Part shown: piece after piece, positions 21,994-33,200 of the stretch
Layout of the letters: each line of letters opens with the position of its first letter
How positions within the stretch are numbered: the first letter of the stretch is position 1
Origin: Porodaedalea pini
Taxonomy: Eukaryota; Basidiomycota; Agaricomycetes; Hymenochaetales; Hymenochaetaceae
Assembly (NCBI GenBank): GCA_002794775.1
Contig: NBAY01000005.1
Span: 1,178,001-1,242,000 of the forward strand
DNA: 64,000 bases
Reading direction: 5' to 3'
The notes under the pieces: model-generated
What the model saw: the letters and a program-made list of their open reading frames with translations, nothing else
Told to the model about the DNA's origin: nothing
Database searches by the model: none
Program-made: the position numbers and the translations under genes

Positions 21994-23308
21994 AGTGAGT
22001 ATTTGCAGGTTTGCGAACAATTCTATGGTATCTTTTTTCTGTGTCTGCCACTCGTGTTCAGTTGTTGTTTGTTAAAAAAATGGACCTTCCAGAAAATTAA
22101 AATGGCGTAGTCGGTAAGATATTTTAAATTTAATGCAGCGCTTTGCTATTTAGCATATCTCGATACGTATTTGGAATAAGTACTAGTCGTGACGGACCGA
22201 AAACAAAAAGAGGTGAAAAAGTTTGTCATGCGTCTGTTACGTCATTATCAAACCCGGGCATTCAATGTGTTCACTCTCTGAAGCTTGCAAAGAGCAATAT
22301 GAAAAGATGTTGCAGTCTCCTTCCTCTGTATTACAGACATTCACCGGTCCTTTAAACACTAACTTGATTTCCCTCCTCACATTTTTAACTAAGCACCTTT
22401 TCTAATTATTTCTGCGTAAGTACAAAGTGCTTATTGAGAAGTATCTGCATGAATTATTTAGAGCATTCAAGTGTGTTATAAAAATTAAAATTGCCTTCAC
22501 AAATTTTAGAGTGTTTTATGAGAAAATCAACTCCTTTGAACACCGCACATGATAATGTCACACTAGTGTTACCGTAATCTTGCAATGCACTTACGTCATC
22601 AGATCGGCTTATGAACCTGTCAAATTTGACCATTGTCTGCATTGTCTGACCTCCGTAAATTGCAAAACTCACTCTCCTGCTTCCAAACTTCGATAGTATA
22701 TAGATTAGATGGTATAAACGCTGTGTGAAATTTTTCACATGTTTCTGTTGAGTGATTCTTTCAGAATAAAATTTGTTAGCAAGAGATGCTGCAAGTTTTG
22801 ATTAAATTTTGACATTTCTGATTTTCTCTGGACTCAACCATTTCACTGATTCTGCTCAAAATTTGCACCCATATAGCCAGACACTACATACACATTCAGG
22901 TATTTTTTCAGAATTGCATTAAAAATTTTGAGGGAGAAATTGCTAGGTGTTCAAAGGAACAGTGGTGTTTAAAGGACACGTGAATGTCTGTAGGTACATT
23001 TCTGCACCAGTTTTCAATCCAAGAATAGGGCATATCGGGAAGGGATTTTGGTTTCAAATTCAGAAGAACAGTAGCAGCTTTTTTGAACAGCCTCCTGTTT
23101 GCAAAGTTGATTCTCCCAGTTTTCGTAATAAATACATAATGCAAGAGTGTAGTGGGGAAGATCTCGATTCACAATATCGCCTTGGTTGAACACATTAATA
23201 TTCTGCTAGGGTCTGGTTCTACATATATGCGGGTTGTAAATGGTACAATTGAGTTCCCAGTATTGCGGAGTACAATGAATCTAAGTGATTCTCGGAGCTC
23301 CTGTACAA
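21994..23308. other. AT-rich intergenic island
   Basis: Base composition turns markedly AT-rich after the Rds1-like gene. The stretch contains an element bounded by inverted repeats (22332-22992, listed separately). Short open frames show no known domain. Confidence 0.6.
22332..22992. mobile_element. Non-autonomous TIR element (MITE-like), about 660 bp
   Basis: The 28-nt arm at 22332-22359 (starting TACAGACATTCAC) matches the reverse complement of 22965-22992 at 26 of 28 positions. Inside, TCCTTTGAACACC (22532-22544) has an exact inverted partner at 22946-22958, so subterminal motifs of the type CCTTTRAACAC occur in both orientations, as in DNA transposons. No transposase frame is present and no target-site duplication was found next to the arms, so superfamily is unassigned. 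Confidence 0.6.
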
Positions 23309-24138
23309 TCAATCAAAAGAGGCCAAAAAGGAGGTCAAAACAACAAGAGCCTTAGTGTCGGAGTATGTGTTACTGATTTTTGAGACTGAGATTTCTAAAA
23401 CATGAGTTTGGTGGAGTATATCGTCTGTTTTAGAGGATACGGTAGAAAGGCCTTGCTCTATGCGTACGTTGGATGCCAGCTGAAAGCATGCATGAGACTT
23501 GAGTGTGCATATATCTCTATAAGAACGAGCTAACGGCTTACCTTGAACCCTTCTAGGGCTTCATTGAGTTGTTCCTGAAGAACACGCAGTTGATCCTTTT
23601 CTTTTGCAGTGTTGAAGAAACGGACCAGTGGACTCTTTCCCGGAACCTTGCAGGTTCTTCCAGCGATGTCATCAAGTTTTCTTAGGACAACATACAATTC
23701 ATTTAGATCTCATAGAATAGGAAGAGAAAGATGAACTGTACCTATCAAGAGCATTCACTGCGACGAGTAAATGGAGCGGTACACTGAAGGGATCAGGAAT
23801 CGTATCCACAAGGAGATTGAAGAGGCCTTCTGCTTTGTTACACAGTCGTTCAGCATCCTCCTTGTTTCCCTTCATCATCTGAAGAAGCTGTTACATCATT
23901 TGATACTCAGGATGAGACGGTTCGGACTTACTTCCATAAGTTCTATGATGCGACATAAACCTCCGACAGTGCTCTTCAGAGGGGGGAAAACGTCGGAGCT
24001 TTCCTTCAGGAACTTCATCGTTTCCTTGAGCGGGGCGGGGATAGCATGGAGAATTCTCTTCCGCCTCTTGAACCACCTACGTGGTGGAGAGGACTCGACC
24101 GAAGTCGAGCGTTCTGACACTCTGCCAGAGCGGAGCAT
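23309..24138 (-). CDS. Short helical-domain protein resembling N-terminal domains of fungal NLR/MLKL-like proteins, 217 aa
   Basis: Exons 24138-23932, 23878-23742, 23680-23542, 23479-23309 (654 nt). The core FLKESSDVFPPLKSTVGGLC matches the alpha-helical bundle found at the N-terminus of many Agaricomycete STAND/NACHT or kinase proteins, followed by helices with MMKGNKEDAERLCNKAEGLF and LRVLQEQLNEALEGFKLASN. No NACHT, kinase or repeat domain follows; the frame stops at 23309, next to the AT-rich TIR region. It could be a free-standing helical protein or a truncated receptor. A relation to HeLo/MLKL-type cell-death bundles is inference from the motif, not proof. Confidence 0.6.
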
Positions 24139-25237
24139 GGGAGTGAATGAGCTATGGCCTGAAGACGTTTGTGTTATTGTCCTTAAATAGCAGAGGACGA
24201 CTTTTGAATCTCCGATGATAGGGGTGACGGTCAATGTTGATTGTAAAAGCTATTGTACACATGAAGGCATTTAGCGACATTCCATATGGTACCATGCCAC
24301 AGCCTCGTACCTTTCTGAACTATCTTGAGGTATGAAAGATAGATGAAAGCTTCTGGAATCCCTGGTAAAGGATTGGATGCCCAGGCCTCGAGCTCATTGC
24401 AATGCACACGCAGTTCAGATTCTGCGGCCAGAAATAGCCATGCTTCTGTCAAAGAGAGACACAATACGCTGTGAGCTGTGCAAGGCAGTGAACAAGGTGG
24501 CTATGTCCTTATTCCTGTGCAAAGGAACTAATGCTTCGCCCCTATGAGATCGCAAGGTGTGTGAAAGCATTCAAGTTGCAGATGAAGCGGAGCTCGAAAT
24601 ACTGCAACGAGTTCACTGCCACTCAGACATTCGCATCGGGACTTGCTCCGACCTAGAGTGCCAAAGTTGGCTGTGCTATCTCTGAACTGGAAGGGACAGC
24701 GTTTCTAGACTCGTCTCTAATAGGGAGTTCGAAAGAGCCTGACATTCCGGTTTGCCGTTGGGGAGAGTGTTTCCTTTTCCCTAGATGCGTTGAGAAAGCG
24801 CAGCATTCACATCAACAGCCTCCTTAAGTGACGAGAAACTCTCCGTGTAGATCATCCAGTGTACCAGTATCAATCGAGATCGTACTCTCAATACTGGTCA
24901 GTTGAACATGCTGCGGAATAATTCTGCCAGAAATGACCTTCGGATACGAAGTAAGCCCAGGACAGAGATTCTGTAAGAAGACTGGCGTGAGAACGTTGTT
25001 TACTCATGCCTATTAATATATATTGCTGCGACGGTACAATCCGGGCCGGACTCGGGAAAGTGAGCTGGGGCGCGTGACATGACGCGTCGAGATCACGCTT
25101 TTCCACGATCACACATCGGGGACGCGCCAAAATAGCATGCGGATTGCCGCCCATGCCAGTACTACTGTTGTGGCCATATCGCGCGCACTCACTGCGACCA
25201 TCACCTTGCCTCCAACAAGGACATCTTCGAGTACGAC
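24139..25237. other. Intergenic, no firm gene
   Basis: A minus-strand frame at 24464-24231 (containing CNELEAWASNPLPGIPEAF) looks protein-like and could be an upstream exon of the helical-domain gene or another gene, but no splice path was found. 24465-25237 is the upstream region of the MADS-BTB gene; nothing else is supported. Confidence 0.45.
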
Positions 25238-26787
25238 ATGCAAGCATCTGACGATGAAGATGTGTCCGATATTGGCAGTGAGGCCAGCAGCGAAGAAGAG
25301 ACGACTACCGCCAATGCTGCTCCGTCTCCTATCGAGTTCATCCATGACAAGAGCAGACGGCGTTCAACCTTCAAAAGACGTAAAGCAGGTGAGCGATATA
25401 GCAGAATCTCTCCAAATTCATCTGGCTAATCATCTGTTTAGGGCTACTGAGGAGGGCGTATGAGCTGTCAACGCTAACTGGCACGCAAGTGCTTGTCCTT
25501 GCTGTCTCTGAGAATGGGCTTGTGTACACATTCACCACAGCTAGACTCCAGTCTCTTGTCACTCAACCCGAGGGAAAGAATCTGATACAGTCTTGCCTCA
25601 ATACCACCCATGGTGCTCCGCCTCCACCTCCCGTATCATCCGGCAACGCTCTACAGTCCCAGCCTGTTGTTAGTGCTACTAGTACGCATTCTGGCCCGAT
25701 TGAACCACCCAGTTCCCCTGGAGCCCAGACTAGTACGAAGCTCGCAGAGAACTCTTTTCTCATAACCAAAAAATACGTCCGCAGCGAGCGATTTTGGCTC
25801 CCGGACGGCAACATTATACTCTCAACTAAGTTATTCGAGCCACCGAATGCCACGGATCCATCGAGCTTCATTTTATTCCGCGTCCACAAATCAACGCTTG
25901 CATGCCAGTCCGAGGTGTTTGAGCACATGTTCGGTGCTGCTTCCTTCCCGGATACTGAAGGCGCCGTGAATGAGTTGTACGATGGCTTACCTATTGTCGA
26001 AATGTCAGACTCCAGGGAACAATTGTGCAGCTTACTCGAAGTTCTTTATGGCGGAACCTCACTCCCATACAAACATTTTGACCCTAGAGCCGGAGAGACG
26101 GCTCGCCTGGTTCTGGAGATCGCAGCAAAATATGAGATGAACAGCATCCGTCAGCGCGTCGTCGCACACATAGAGGATTACTGGCCGACTAGTCTCGCCG
26201 CGTGGGACATCTTCGAAGCACGCTTGATGCTGGTTGAAGATGATGACAGCCGGGACGATGAGATGGACTGTTACGCACAAGAGCCCGCGGCTGCAATCGC
26301 TCTCGCACGGCGCTTCGACATCCGCTTCATCCTCCCTGCAGCATTTTACGACCTTTCACGAATACCTGCGAGCTGCGATCTCACGGTGCGCCAAGCACGC
26401 GCGGAAGACGCACCTGATGACGAGGTCGACAGCGATCCTTGGAATGTGCGTGCTGCTCGCTGGTCGGAGCTGAGCGTTGCAGACTACCACCGCGTGTGCG
26501 TTGCGCGCGAGCGGCTGCGTGCGAAGGCAGTGCATACCGTCGGACGGGCCCTTCATTCACGCCCTGCTAAAGGCTGCTACAATGTGACGCGTTGCCGCGA
26601 CCAGAGCATAAAAGCGCAGGCGGAGACGCGCGAGAGGTGTTACTCGTCGTATGACGTGCTGAAGGTGTTGAAGGAGGCGGCAGAGAGGATCGCCGTATGC
26701 CCGCCGTGTCGTGAGGAGATTAGGAACGAGCTGCAGATGTGCAGACGGGAGATCTGGAGGGACCTCCCCATGACTTTTTTGCTCTGA
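25238..26787 (+). CDS. MADS-box (Mcm1/SRF type) fused to BTB/POZ domain, 498 aa
   Basis: Exons 25238-25388 and 25442-26787 (1497 nt; 53-bp intron). Residues 1-30 are acidic. Residues 32-104 form an SRF-type MADS domain: IEFIHDKSRRRSTFKRRKAG, then LLRRAYELSTLTGTQVLVL, VSENGLVYTFTT, LVTQPEGKNLIQSCLN. A Pro/Ser linker (105-165) leads to a BTB/POZ domain (about 166-280: LPDGNIIL, FILFRVHKSTLACQSEVFEHMFG, ELYDGLPIVEMSDS, LLEVLYGG) and a C-terminal region with CPPCREEI typical of Agaricomycete BTB proteins. Both domains share one uninterrupted exon, and no in-frame ATG occurs between the MADS part and HMFG inside BTB, so BTB has no start codon of its own. The basic N-arm usual before IEFI (RRKIK in Mcm1 relatives) is replaced by APSP. 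Likely a nuclear DNA-binding protein with a BTB oligomerisation module (inference). Confidence 0.88.
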
Positions 26788-26991
26788 TTGCTTGCCCATC
26801 TTTATTAAAAGATTATAATGAGATCCGACAACTTTTGATGACGAGCCTGTAGCTATTATTTACTCGGGTTCAGGCCGTTGTACACATATGTGCTTGTAAT
26901 TGTCTCGCTCATTACTCAGAGCCGCATGCTATTACTGCACATTCATGACCTTCCTCTGGTCCATTACCGGTGCTAATGATTCCAATCACGA

Positions 26992-28114
26992 TTATCGTGC
27001 TCCCGACTGCGTAATATCTTCCAGATAGCGACCTATATCCTTCTTCCATTGCCGCTGGCGCCAAGCGTCCTCGTGCAGCGCGCCATCGATTTCGACCAGC
27101 CTTGCCCGGTCCTCTTCGAGATTGCCAGTTTTCAAACATCGCGCGTTGAATAGTGCATGACCCATTGAGGGCGGAACAACCTCGTCGCGCGAGCTTATTA
27201 GCACTAGCATGTTCTGTGCGAGGCGGAAGAGGGACTTTGTTTCTCCGGGGGAATGTGTTAGGCCAGGGCCTGCATCGATATCATTAACGACAGAGGTGTC
27301 GCGTGAGGATACGGAAGCGCGCATCGCAGCCAGAGCATCCCATTTGTCCCAAGCGAGTGGCGCGAGGTGGCGGTAGGGCAGCCAACGCTGTGGATAGAGT
27401 GCGTGTACCATACCGGGTATTGACGCGAACGGGTTCTCGAGTATGAGTCCTCGGAGCGCGTCTCTCATTTCTTTCTCTTCCTTTGACAGCTCTTCTTGGA
27501 TCTCTGAATCAAGGGAGGCCAGTAGACACACTGCAACCGCACCACCAAGCGAATGTCCGTACAGCACGAGCGGCGTGCTAGGCCAGCGACGTGCGGCGTA
27601 GTGCAGGGCGGCGTGGTAGTCTGCGAGAAGGCCCGCTTCGGTTGGCGTACGGTTGGACGAGGACCAATACGAACGCGGAGCTGGAGCGAGGATCACTGGA
27701 TTTGTGTGTGCGGTGGAAGATAGGAGAGACGTGAAAACAGGTATGCGGTGGAGAGGGTTTCCAGCGTTTCCTGTGAAATGAGGCCCGTGTTGTTAACAAC
27801 TGCAATTACATCGAGAAGAGCAGGGTATTATCGTGGCAGACCTTGCAAGTATATCACCACACAATCGGGCTTTTCTGTGATCTTCTTGCTCATGATGAGG
27901 GCGGAGAGCTTTACTCTGTCTGAGGACGTTATCCGCGTCTTTTCCAAAGAGTAATCCTTATGCAGCTTGGATAGTTCCGGGACGTCAGAGAGCTCTTCTT
28001 GACGAGTTCCTGGAGGTATATATCCTGAATCGTTGACTCAGAGTTGATCAATGAGATGAGTTAACTTTAAAAGTACAAACCCATGTAAATGATCTTCCTC
28101 TGAAAGAGTACCAT
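26992..28114 (-). CDS. Alpha/beta hydrolase (ABHD12/13-like serine hydrolase), 331 aa
   Basis: Exons 28114-28081, 28024-27842 and 27770-26992 (996 nt). Exon 1 gives MVLFQRKIIYMG; then YIPPGTRQEELSDV. The oxyanion strand appears as VVIYLQGNAGN, the nucleophile elbow as LYGHSLGG (Ser about residue 158), the acid near LVLISSRDEVVP and the catalytic His in DGALHED, which is the full Ser-Asp-His set. This layout fits the ABHD12/13/BEM46 group of membrane-associated hydrolases; substrate unknown. The gene is divergent from the p23 gene with 578 bp between start codons. Confidence 0.87.
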
Positions 28115-28692
28115 CGTCAAACACTAGATCACAAAGATCGTGAGCTTATAGCAATGAGACCAATTTGAGACAATCTCGACCTTATACGTCCACAGTGCCA
28201 TTGGCAGTCCAAATAGCACAGAAAAGAACAGAGAAACAGACGGAGGTTCCGACGTTGGCGTAAACGAGAATATACTGCTTGATGCACATAGATTTAAAGC
28301 CAAATAAGATTGGATGGAGTTCAGTTCATCTCTTAGAGGTATTGCTCTCTTCAGAACTATAACTCTACTAGAGACTCCGAGTCGTGGTGCATTTCGACTG
28401 GAAAAGTAGCGAGTTTCTCAGTCAGGATCGGTTGAAGCATAATAGATGCTGCTACATGCATCGGGATATAGCCCAGTTCGAGGGCAGCCGCATGACAGTG
28501 GACTTTTGTCAGTTCGTCCAAAGCTGAGGGTTGGTAGATGAAAGTAAGAGTTAGCTGGAAATTTCAGGAAAATGGTGGAATTTTAGCGCTCCGGCCCTAA
28601 AGCAAGGACGCGTGCACATGCGAGGCGCTGCTCTGCGGAGTTCTCTGACATTCTCTGTCTTTCATCTGAACCATCATCACCCTACACGTACA
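28115..28692. other. Shared upstream region of hydrolase and p23 genes
   Basis: Divergent starts at 28114 (minus) and 28693 (plus) bound 578 bp with no supported gene, so it probably holds both promoters. Short frames here lack conserved features. Confidence 0.5.
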
Positions 28693-29639
28693 ATGTCGAC
28701 ACATCCTGAAGTTATATGGGCACAGCGCAGTTCTGATGTGGAGGAGGAGAAGGTACAGTAACAACTTCGTTTGAGTGTCCAAGATGAATTATGACTGATT
28801 CTATTCGAAAATTTCTCCCGTCACATTTGGGCGCTACTTAGAACATCGTGTACTTGACCGTCAATCTCACGGAGATCAACGAATCGACTCTCAAGCTTGA
28901 TATCCAGCCTAAGGAGATTACTTTTGAGGCGAAAGCTGGAAGGTCCGTTCATGATAGCAATGTCTTTTGACGGCATATAAACTAGTCTCTATTCACAGAC
29001 CCGAAGAAAAAGAGTACAAATTCAGCTTCAAGCTCTTTGGCGAGATTGACCCCGAAGTGTGTTTCTTCGTTGCCTTTTAACATAACAGAATATTTCTAAT
29101 TGTCGATGCTATTCAGAAAACGAGCAAACGCCTCACAACACGCTCGCTTGTGCTCGTGCTACGCAAAAAGGAGCAGAAGCTTGAGTTCTGGCCGCGCCTG
29201 ACTGAGGAAAAGAAGCTTCCGTTCGTCAAGACGGACTTCAGCAAGTGGGTCGACGAGGACGAGCAGGACGAATCAGCAGCCATCGATGACGAAGGCTTCG
29301 ATGCTCCGGGCGGAATGGGTGGAATGCCAGGAATGGGTGGAATGGGAGGGATGCCAGGAATGGGTGGGCCAGGAGGCATGCCTGATATGAGCTCCTTGAT
29401 GGGCGGAATGGGAGGCATGGGTGAAGGTGGAATGGATTTCGAGAAGGTGCGTGCTGAGCAGGTTTGATTGCCATCGTAAGCTCCAGCTGACTTTGCATAT
29501 GCAGATGATGGCCGACATGAAGGCGAACCAGGGTGGTGCCGGTCCGGAGGGCGTCGACCCCGCCGACGAGGACTCAGACGACGATGAGGGCCCGCCGCCG
29601 CTCGAAGACGCCGAGCCCGTTGCTTCGAGCAGCTCGTAG
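28693..29639 (+). CDS. sba1: Hsp90 co-chaperone p23 (Sba1/Wos2), 227 aa
   Basis: Exons 28693-28752, 28842-28942, 28999-29056, 29117-29446 and 29505-29639 (684 nt). The CS domain fills the first 120 residues: PEVIWAQRSSDVEEEKNIVY, INESTLKLDI, EYKFSFKLFGEID, LVLVLRKKE, and the p23 signature FWPRLTEEK. It is followed by VDEDEQDE, then a Gly/Met-rich repeat region (GGMPGMGG units) and an acidic tail. p23 binds the ATP-bound, closed form of Hsp90 in the cytosol and slows its ATPase; that is family knowledge. Splice sites and phases are all consistent. Confidence 0.95.
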
Positions 29640-30238
29640 ACTCCAACCAAAAGGATCTGTAGCTATCTGGGTCGCCTGGGAAGACGGTATGGACGGCATT
29701 TTTGTCATCATGTTTCTTTGAAGTTGTGTGCTTTCTTTCTTGTCATGAAGCGACGAATGTAGACGAACTTGTGTTGTTTGAATAACCTCAGCTGCGATAT
29801 ACTCTTGGATATCGCACATCATTTAAATTTTCACCTCGACTGCGCTCACACCTTGAGAAATTTATTCCTTCACAAATCTGGAACGATGAGTTTTCAGGTT
29901 ACGTCACGCGTGCTGCGACGCGCTGCGTCTATTCCTTACGCGTCCCGCGCGCGCCTTAGTTAAGGCTGCCGCCTGCCCTCCCGCTACTATCTTTCTCTTC
30001 TCTACTACCACCATCCATCCCCTCTGCCGAGGTCGCTCTGCTACGAGCTCATATCCCCAGTCCGACTTTTTTGACCGCGTATTTGTCTCTCACGGTCTTT
30101 CAGTCACCATCCAGTCCTCTACGCCCGCTGTTGCTGCGTCCTTCTTGTTTGCCACCATCAGTTCACCTTAAAGGGTGCCGCTGCGCTTTGTCATTTACTT
30201 CGCCTATTTTCCTGATCACCAATTACCGGTTTCCTTCC
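29640..30238. other. Region between p23 and Argonaute
   Basis: Contains the p23 3' UTR and the upstream region of Argonaute. CT-rich stretches near 29970-30150 look like a fungal promoter/leader. No gene is supported. Confidence 0.5.
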
Positions 30239-33200
30239 ATGACTGTCTTCACCGTCACCCCCCGCCCGACGAGCGGTACCAGAGGCATGCCATTTCTTGC
30301 AGCTACGAACTGTTTCAAGGTCTCAATTGTAAGGAGGCTAGCATTCCATCACTACCACGGTGAGTGCACTCAGCATAGTGTTATATCCAGTAAGTTGACG
30401 ACGACCTGCCACCGCAACTCCACCCACCCACCTTCGTCAATAATCAGTCAGTTAGTGGCATACACTCCGGTCATGCTAGCGTAACTTATAGCTGACCTCC
30501 CAGTAACCATGCAGCTATAACAGTCATTGCGAATGATCGAGAGATCAAGAACGCAGCCCGCCGCAGAGAGATCATCAAGAAGCTCTATGTTCATGACCGT
30601 CCGAACGTATTCCAGCCCGGGCAAGTCGCCTATGACGGAAAGGCGGGGCTCTATACGTCAAAAGACCTTGGTCCTGACAGAGATGTAAACTATATCGACT
30701 ATACTCTAAGAACGCTACCTCCTGACGTATTCACTGCAGTTGCACTTCGAACTATGCGAATCGCATATTTCTCCCCATACAGGTCCAAACAATGGTAACA
30801 TTCGAGTGATGCTCCAGAAAGTTGGCTATATTTCGGACAAGTGAACTTGGAGATACTTTCTCTCACCGCTTTAAGGCTGAAGTTAATATTCTCCCAGTGA
30901 CTTCGGTGGTCTTCTTACTCAAGAGCGTCAGAGTGACATAGCTTTGACCGCTCAACAGATTCTTAACCTGTTACTTCACAATGCAACTCCGGAGTAATCG
31001 ACTTCATGCCTTACTGGTAATAGAGTCACTGACGGGACATCGTACTTATTTACAGTGGGTTCAGGAGAGTGATGACAAGAAACACAATGTTTTCGATGGC
31101 GTTGGCCGACAAAATAGCTCTGGGACAGGGATTAGAATTTATGCGAGGCTGTTTTGCGTAAGATTTTATGTGTTGGCCAATGCAGCTTATTCATATGCAT
31201 CACAATTCTCTACGATAGGAGCATTCGTCTAGCACGCGAGCATTTGCTACTCAATGTGGATGTCTCCTCCGCGATAATGTGAAGTCCTTCCTTCAGTTGT
31301 ATTGCTGGTGCTAATTTCAACAACGCCAGGTACGAGAGCAGCGAGCTCAAAAACGTTGCAATGCACCTCATGGGTATTTCAAACTACCGTCAGCTCGGAA
31401 ACCCAGCCGAGCTACAGAGGCTTTTAACACTTTTGCGAAAAGTGCGCGTACGACAAATCACCGCGGGCAAAGTCGGTCGCATTAGGTCTGTCAGGGAGAT
31501 CATTTCGAAAGCGGGATACCACCCATTTCATCTCCAAGATGGAACTCCGACAACTGTCCAGGTGAATGGACATCATTATTCCGCACGTTCTACTTCTGAC
31601 GAGCCCTCACATCAAGGCGTACTTTCTTCAGGTTCACAATTACCGCTTGAAGCATCCGGATCTCCCAGGAATCCTCGTGATCAAGAAGGACAGGTACAAC
31701 GGGAATGCCGACAAGACGGATGTGATACCCTTCGAGCTGCTCGAGGTCGTCGAGGGACAGTTTTATCGACGTAGGCTGGATGCGGCTCTTCATCAAGAAG
31801 TACAACGGCTCACCACTATTTATCCCGAAAATCGCAAAAGTACTATTTTGAGACACCTCCAGGCATGCTTTCTTGTCTCAGTCCATACAGTTGTGATCAA
31901 ATAACCTGTCTATACAGGCTTTCAGTCCTAGGGCTCTGATGTCTGCCGGGCTGCACGTTGATCGAAACCTTGTCTCAGTTCATGGAAGGATTCTTCCGCC
32001 GCCCGTTGTAGAACTCGCTTGTGCAGAAAGAATCGTGAGCAGTTATTCCATCGATGAGCTCAAGCTTCAATCACTTACAAACTTATGCGTTAGATTCCCA
32101 AAAACGGAGCTTGGAAACTGGCAGCAAGATCTCCCAGTCGATTTTATAAGCCCTGCACCATAAATATCTGGGCAATACTATGTTACGAACGTAGCGCTAC
32201 TACGGATTTCTGTCAGAAGATCTTGAAAAGCCTCCTCTCGTGCTTAGGTCGCTTCGGTGTGAAAAATGGCTGAGCATAAATTTACTTCCGGAGTTGATAT
32301 CGCATATATCAGGTATCCAAACGGCCCGACTGAAAAATGGCTTGTCACAAGCTATTATACATCATGAAAACTCTCATGGTAATAAACTTCAGGTTTGTCA
32401 ATGCTCTCCGCATCACTCAGTATAGATTGGTTGACACTGTAGGCTAATTTACAGCATCTGAAGTCTGTGGTCGCAGATGTTACGAGTGTCACAAAGAAGG
32501 ATTTTCAGGATAGATACTTTTTGCTCCTTGTTATTCTCCCGGGAGGCGGTAGAAGTATTGTTTACGAGCAAATCAAAAGACTATGTGATACAACGGCTGG
32601 TCCAGGGTTGATCACGCAATGCTTGGTGTGTTTGATTGTTCTCTGATATGCTTCGTATACTTCGGTGCTCAGAGTATTATTGGGAATATAGGGATGGGAT
32701 AAACTGAAGCTACTGTCCGACAAGCACCCGTCAAAGCTCGATGAATATTTATCTAACCTTGTTTTGAAGTACTTCTTCTCCCGTCGCTTTTGACTTTGGC
32801 TTCCTGATGTCCCCCCCCCCCTTTTATCCCAGAATCAACGTGAAGCTCGGCGGCATCAACTTTGTTCCTGTGGGAAATGGCTTAGAATGGATCCATAATG
32901 CTGGTTGTGAAGAGGCAACCATGGTCATCGGTGAGTTGAACATATCATTATGATTGACTTTCTCAAGTACCGACTTTTATATCCTTTGTTCAGGCCTAGA
33001 TGTCTCACATCCAGGCCCTGGAATAATGAGGCCTTCAACGGCAGGGATGGTCTACTCTGTTGATTCCCACGCAAGCCGATACTTTGCGCTGTGTACGCAT
33101 CAACCTCCGAGAATAGAGACCATTCAAAACCTGCAGGAAATGATCCGTGTGAGTCGACACGCTCATCAGAAGATGGCAGAACTCTAACGCGCACTATTCT

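Noticed and set aside
29113..29650. Antisense frames of 125-177 codons across the p23 last exons
   Set aside because: Pro/Ser/His-rich mirror of the Gly/Met repeat region; p23 on the other strand is clear.
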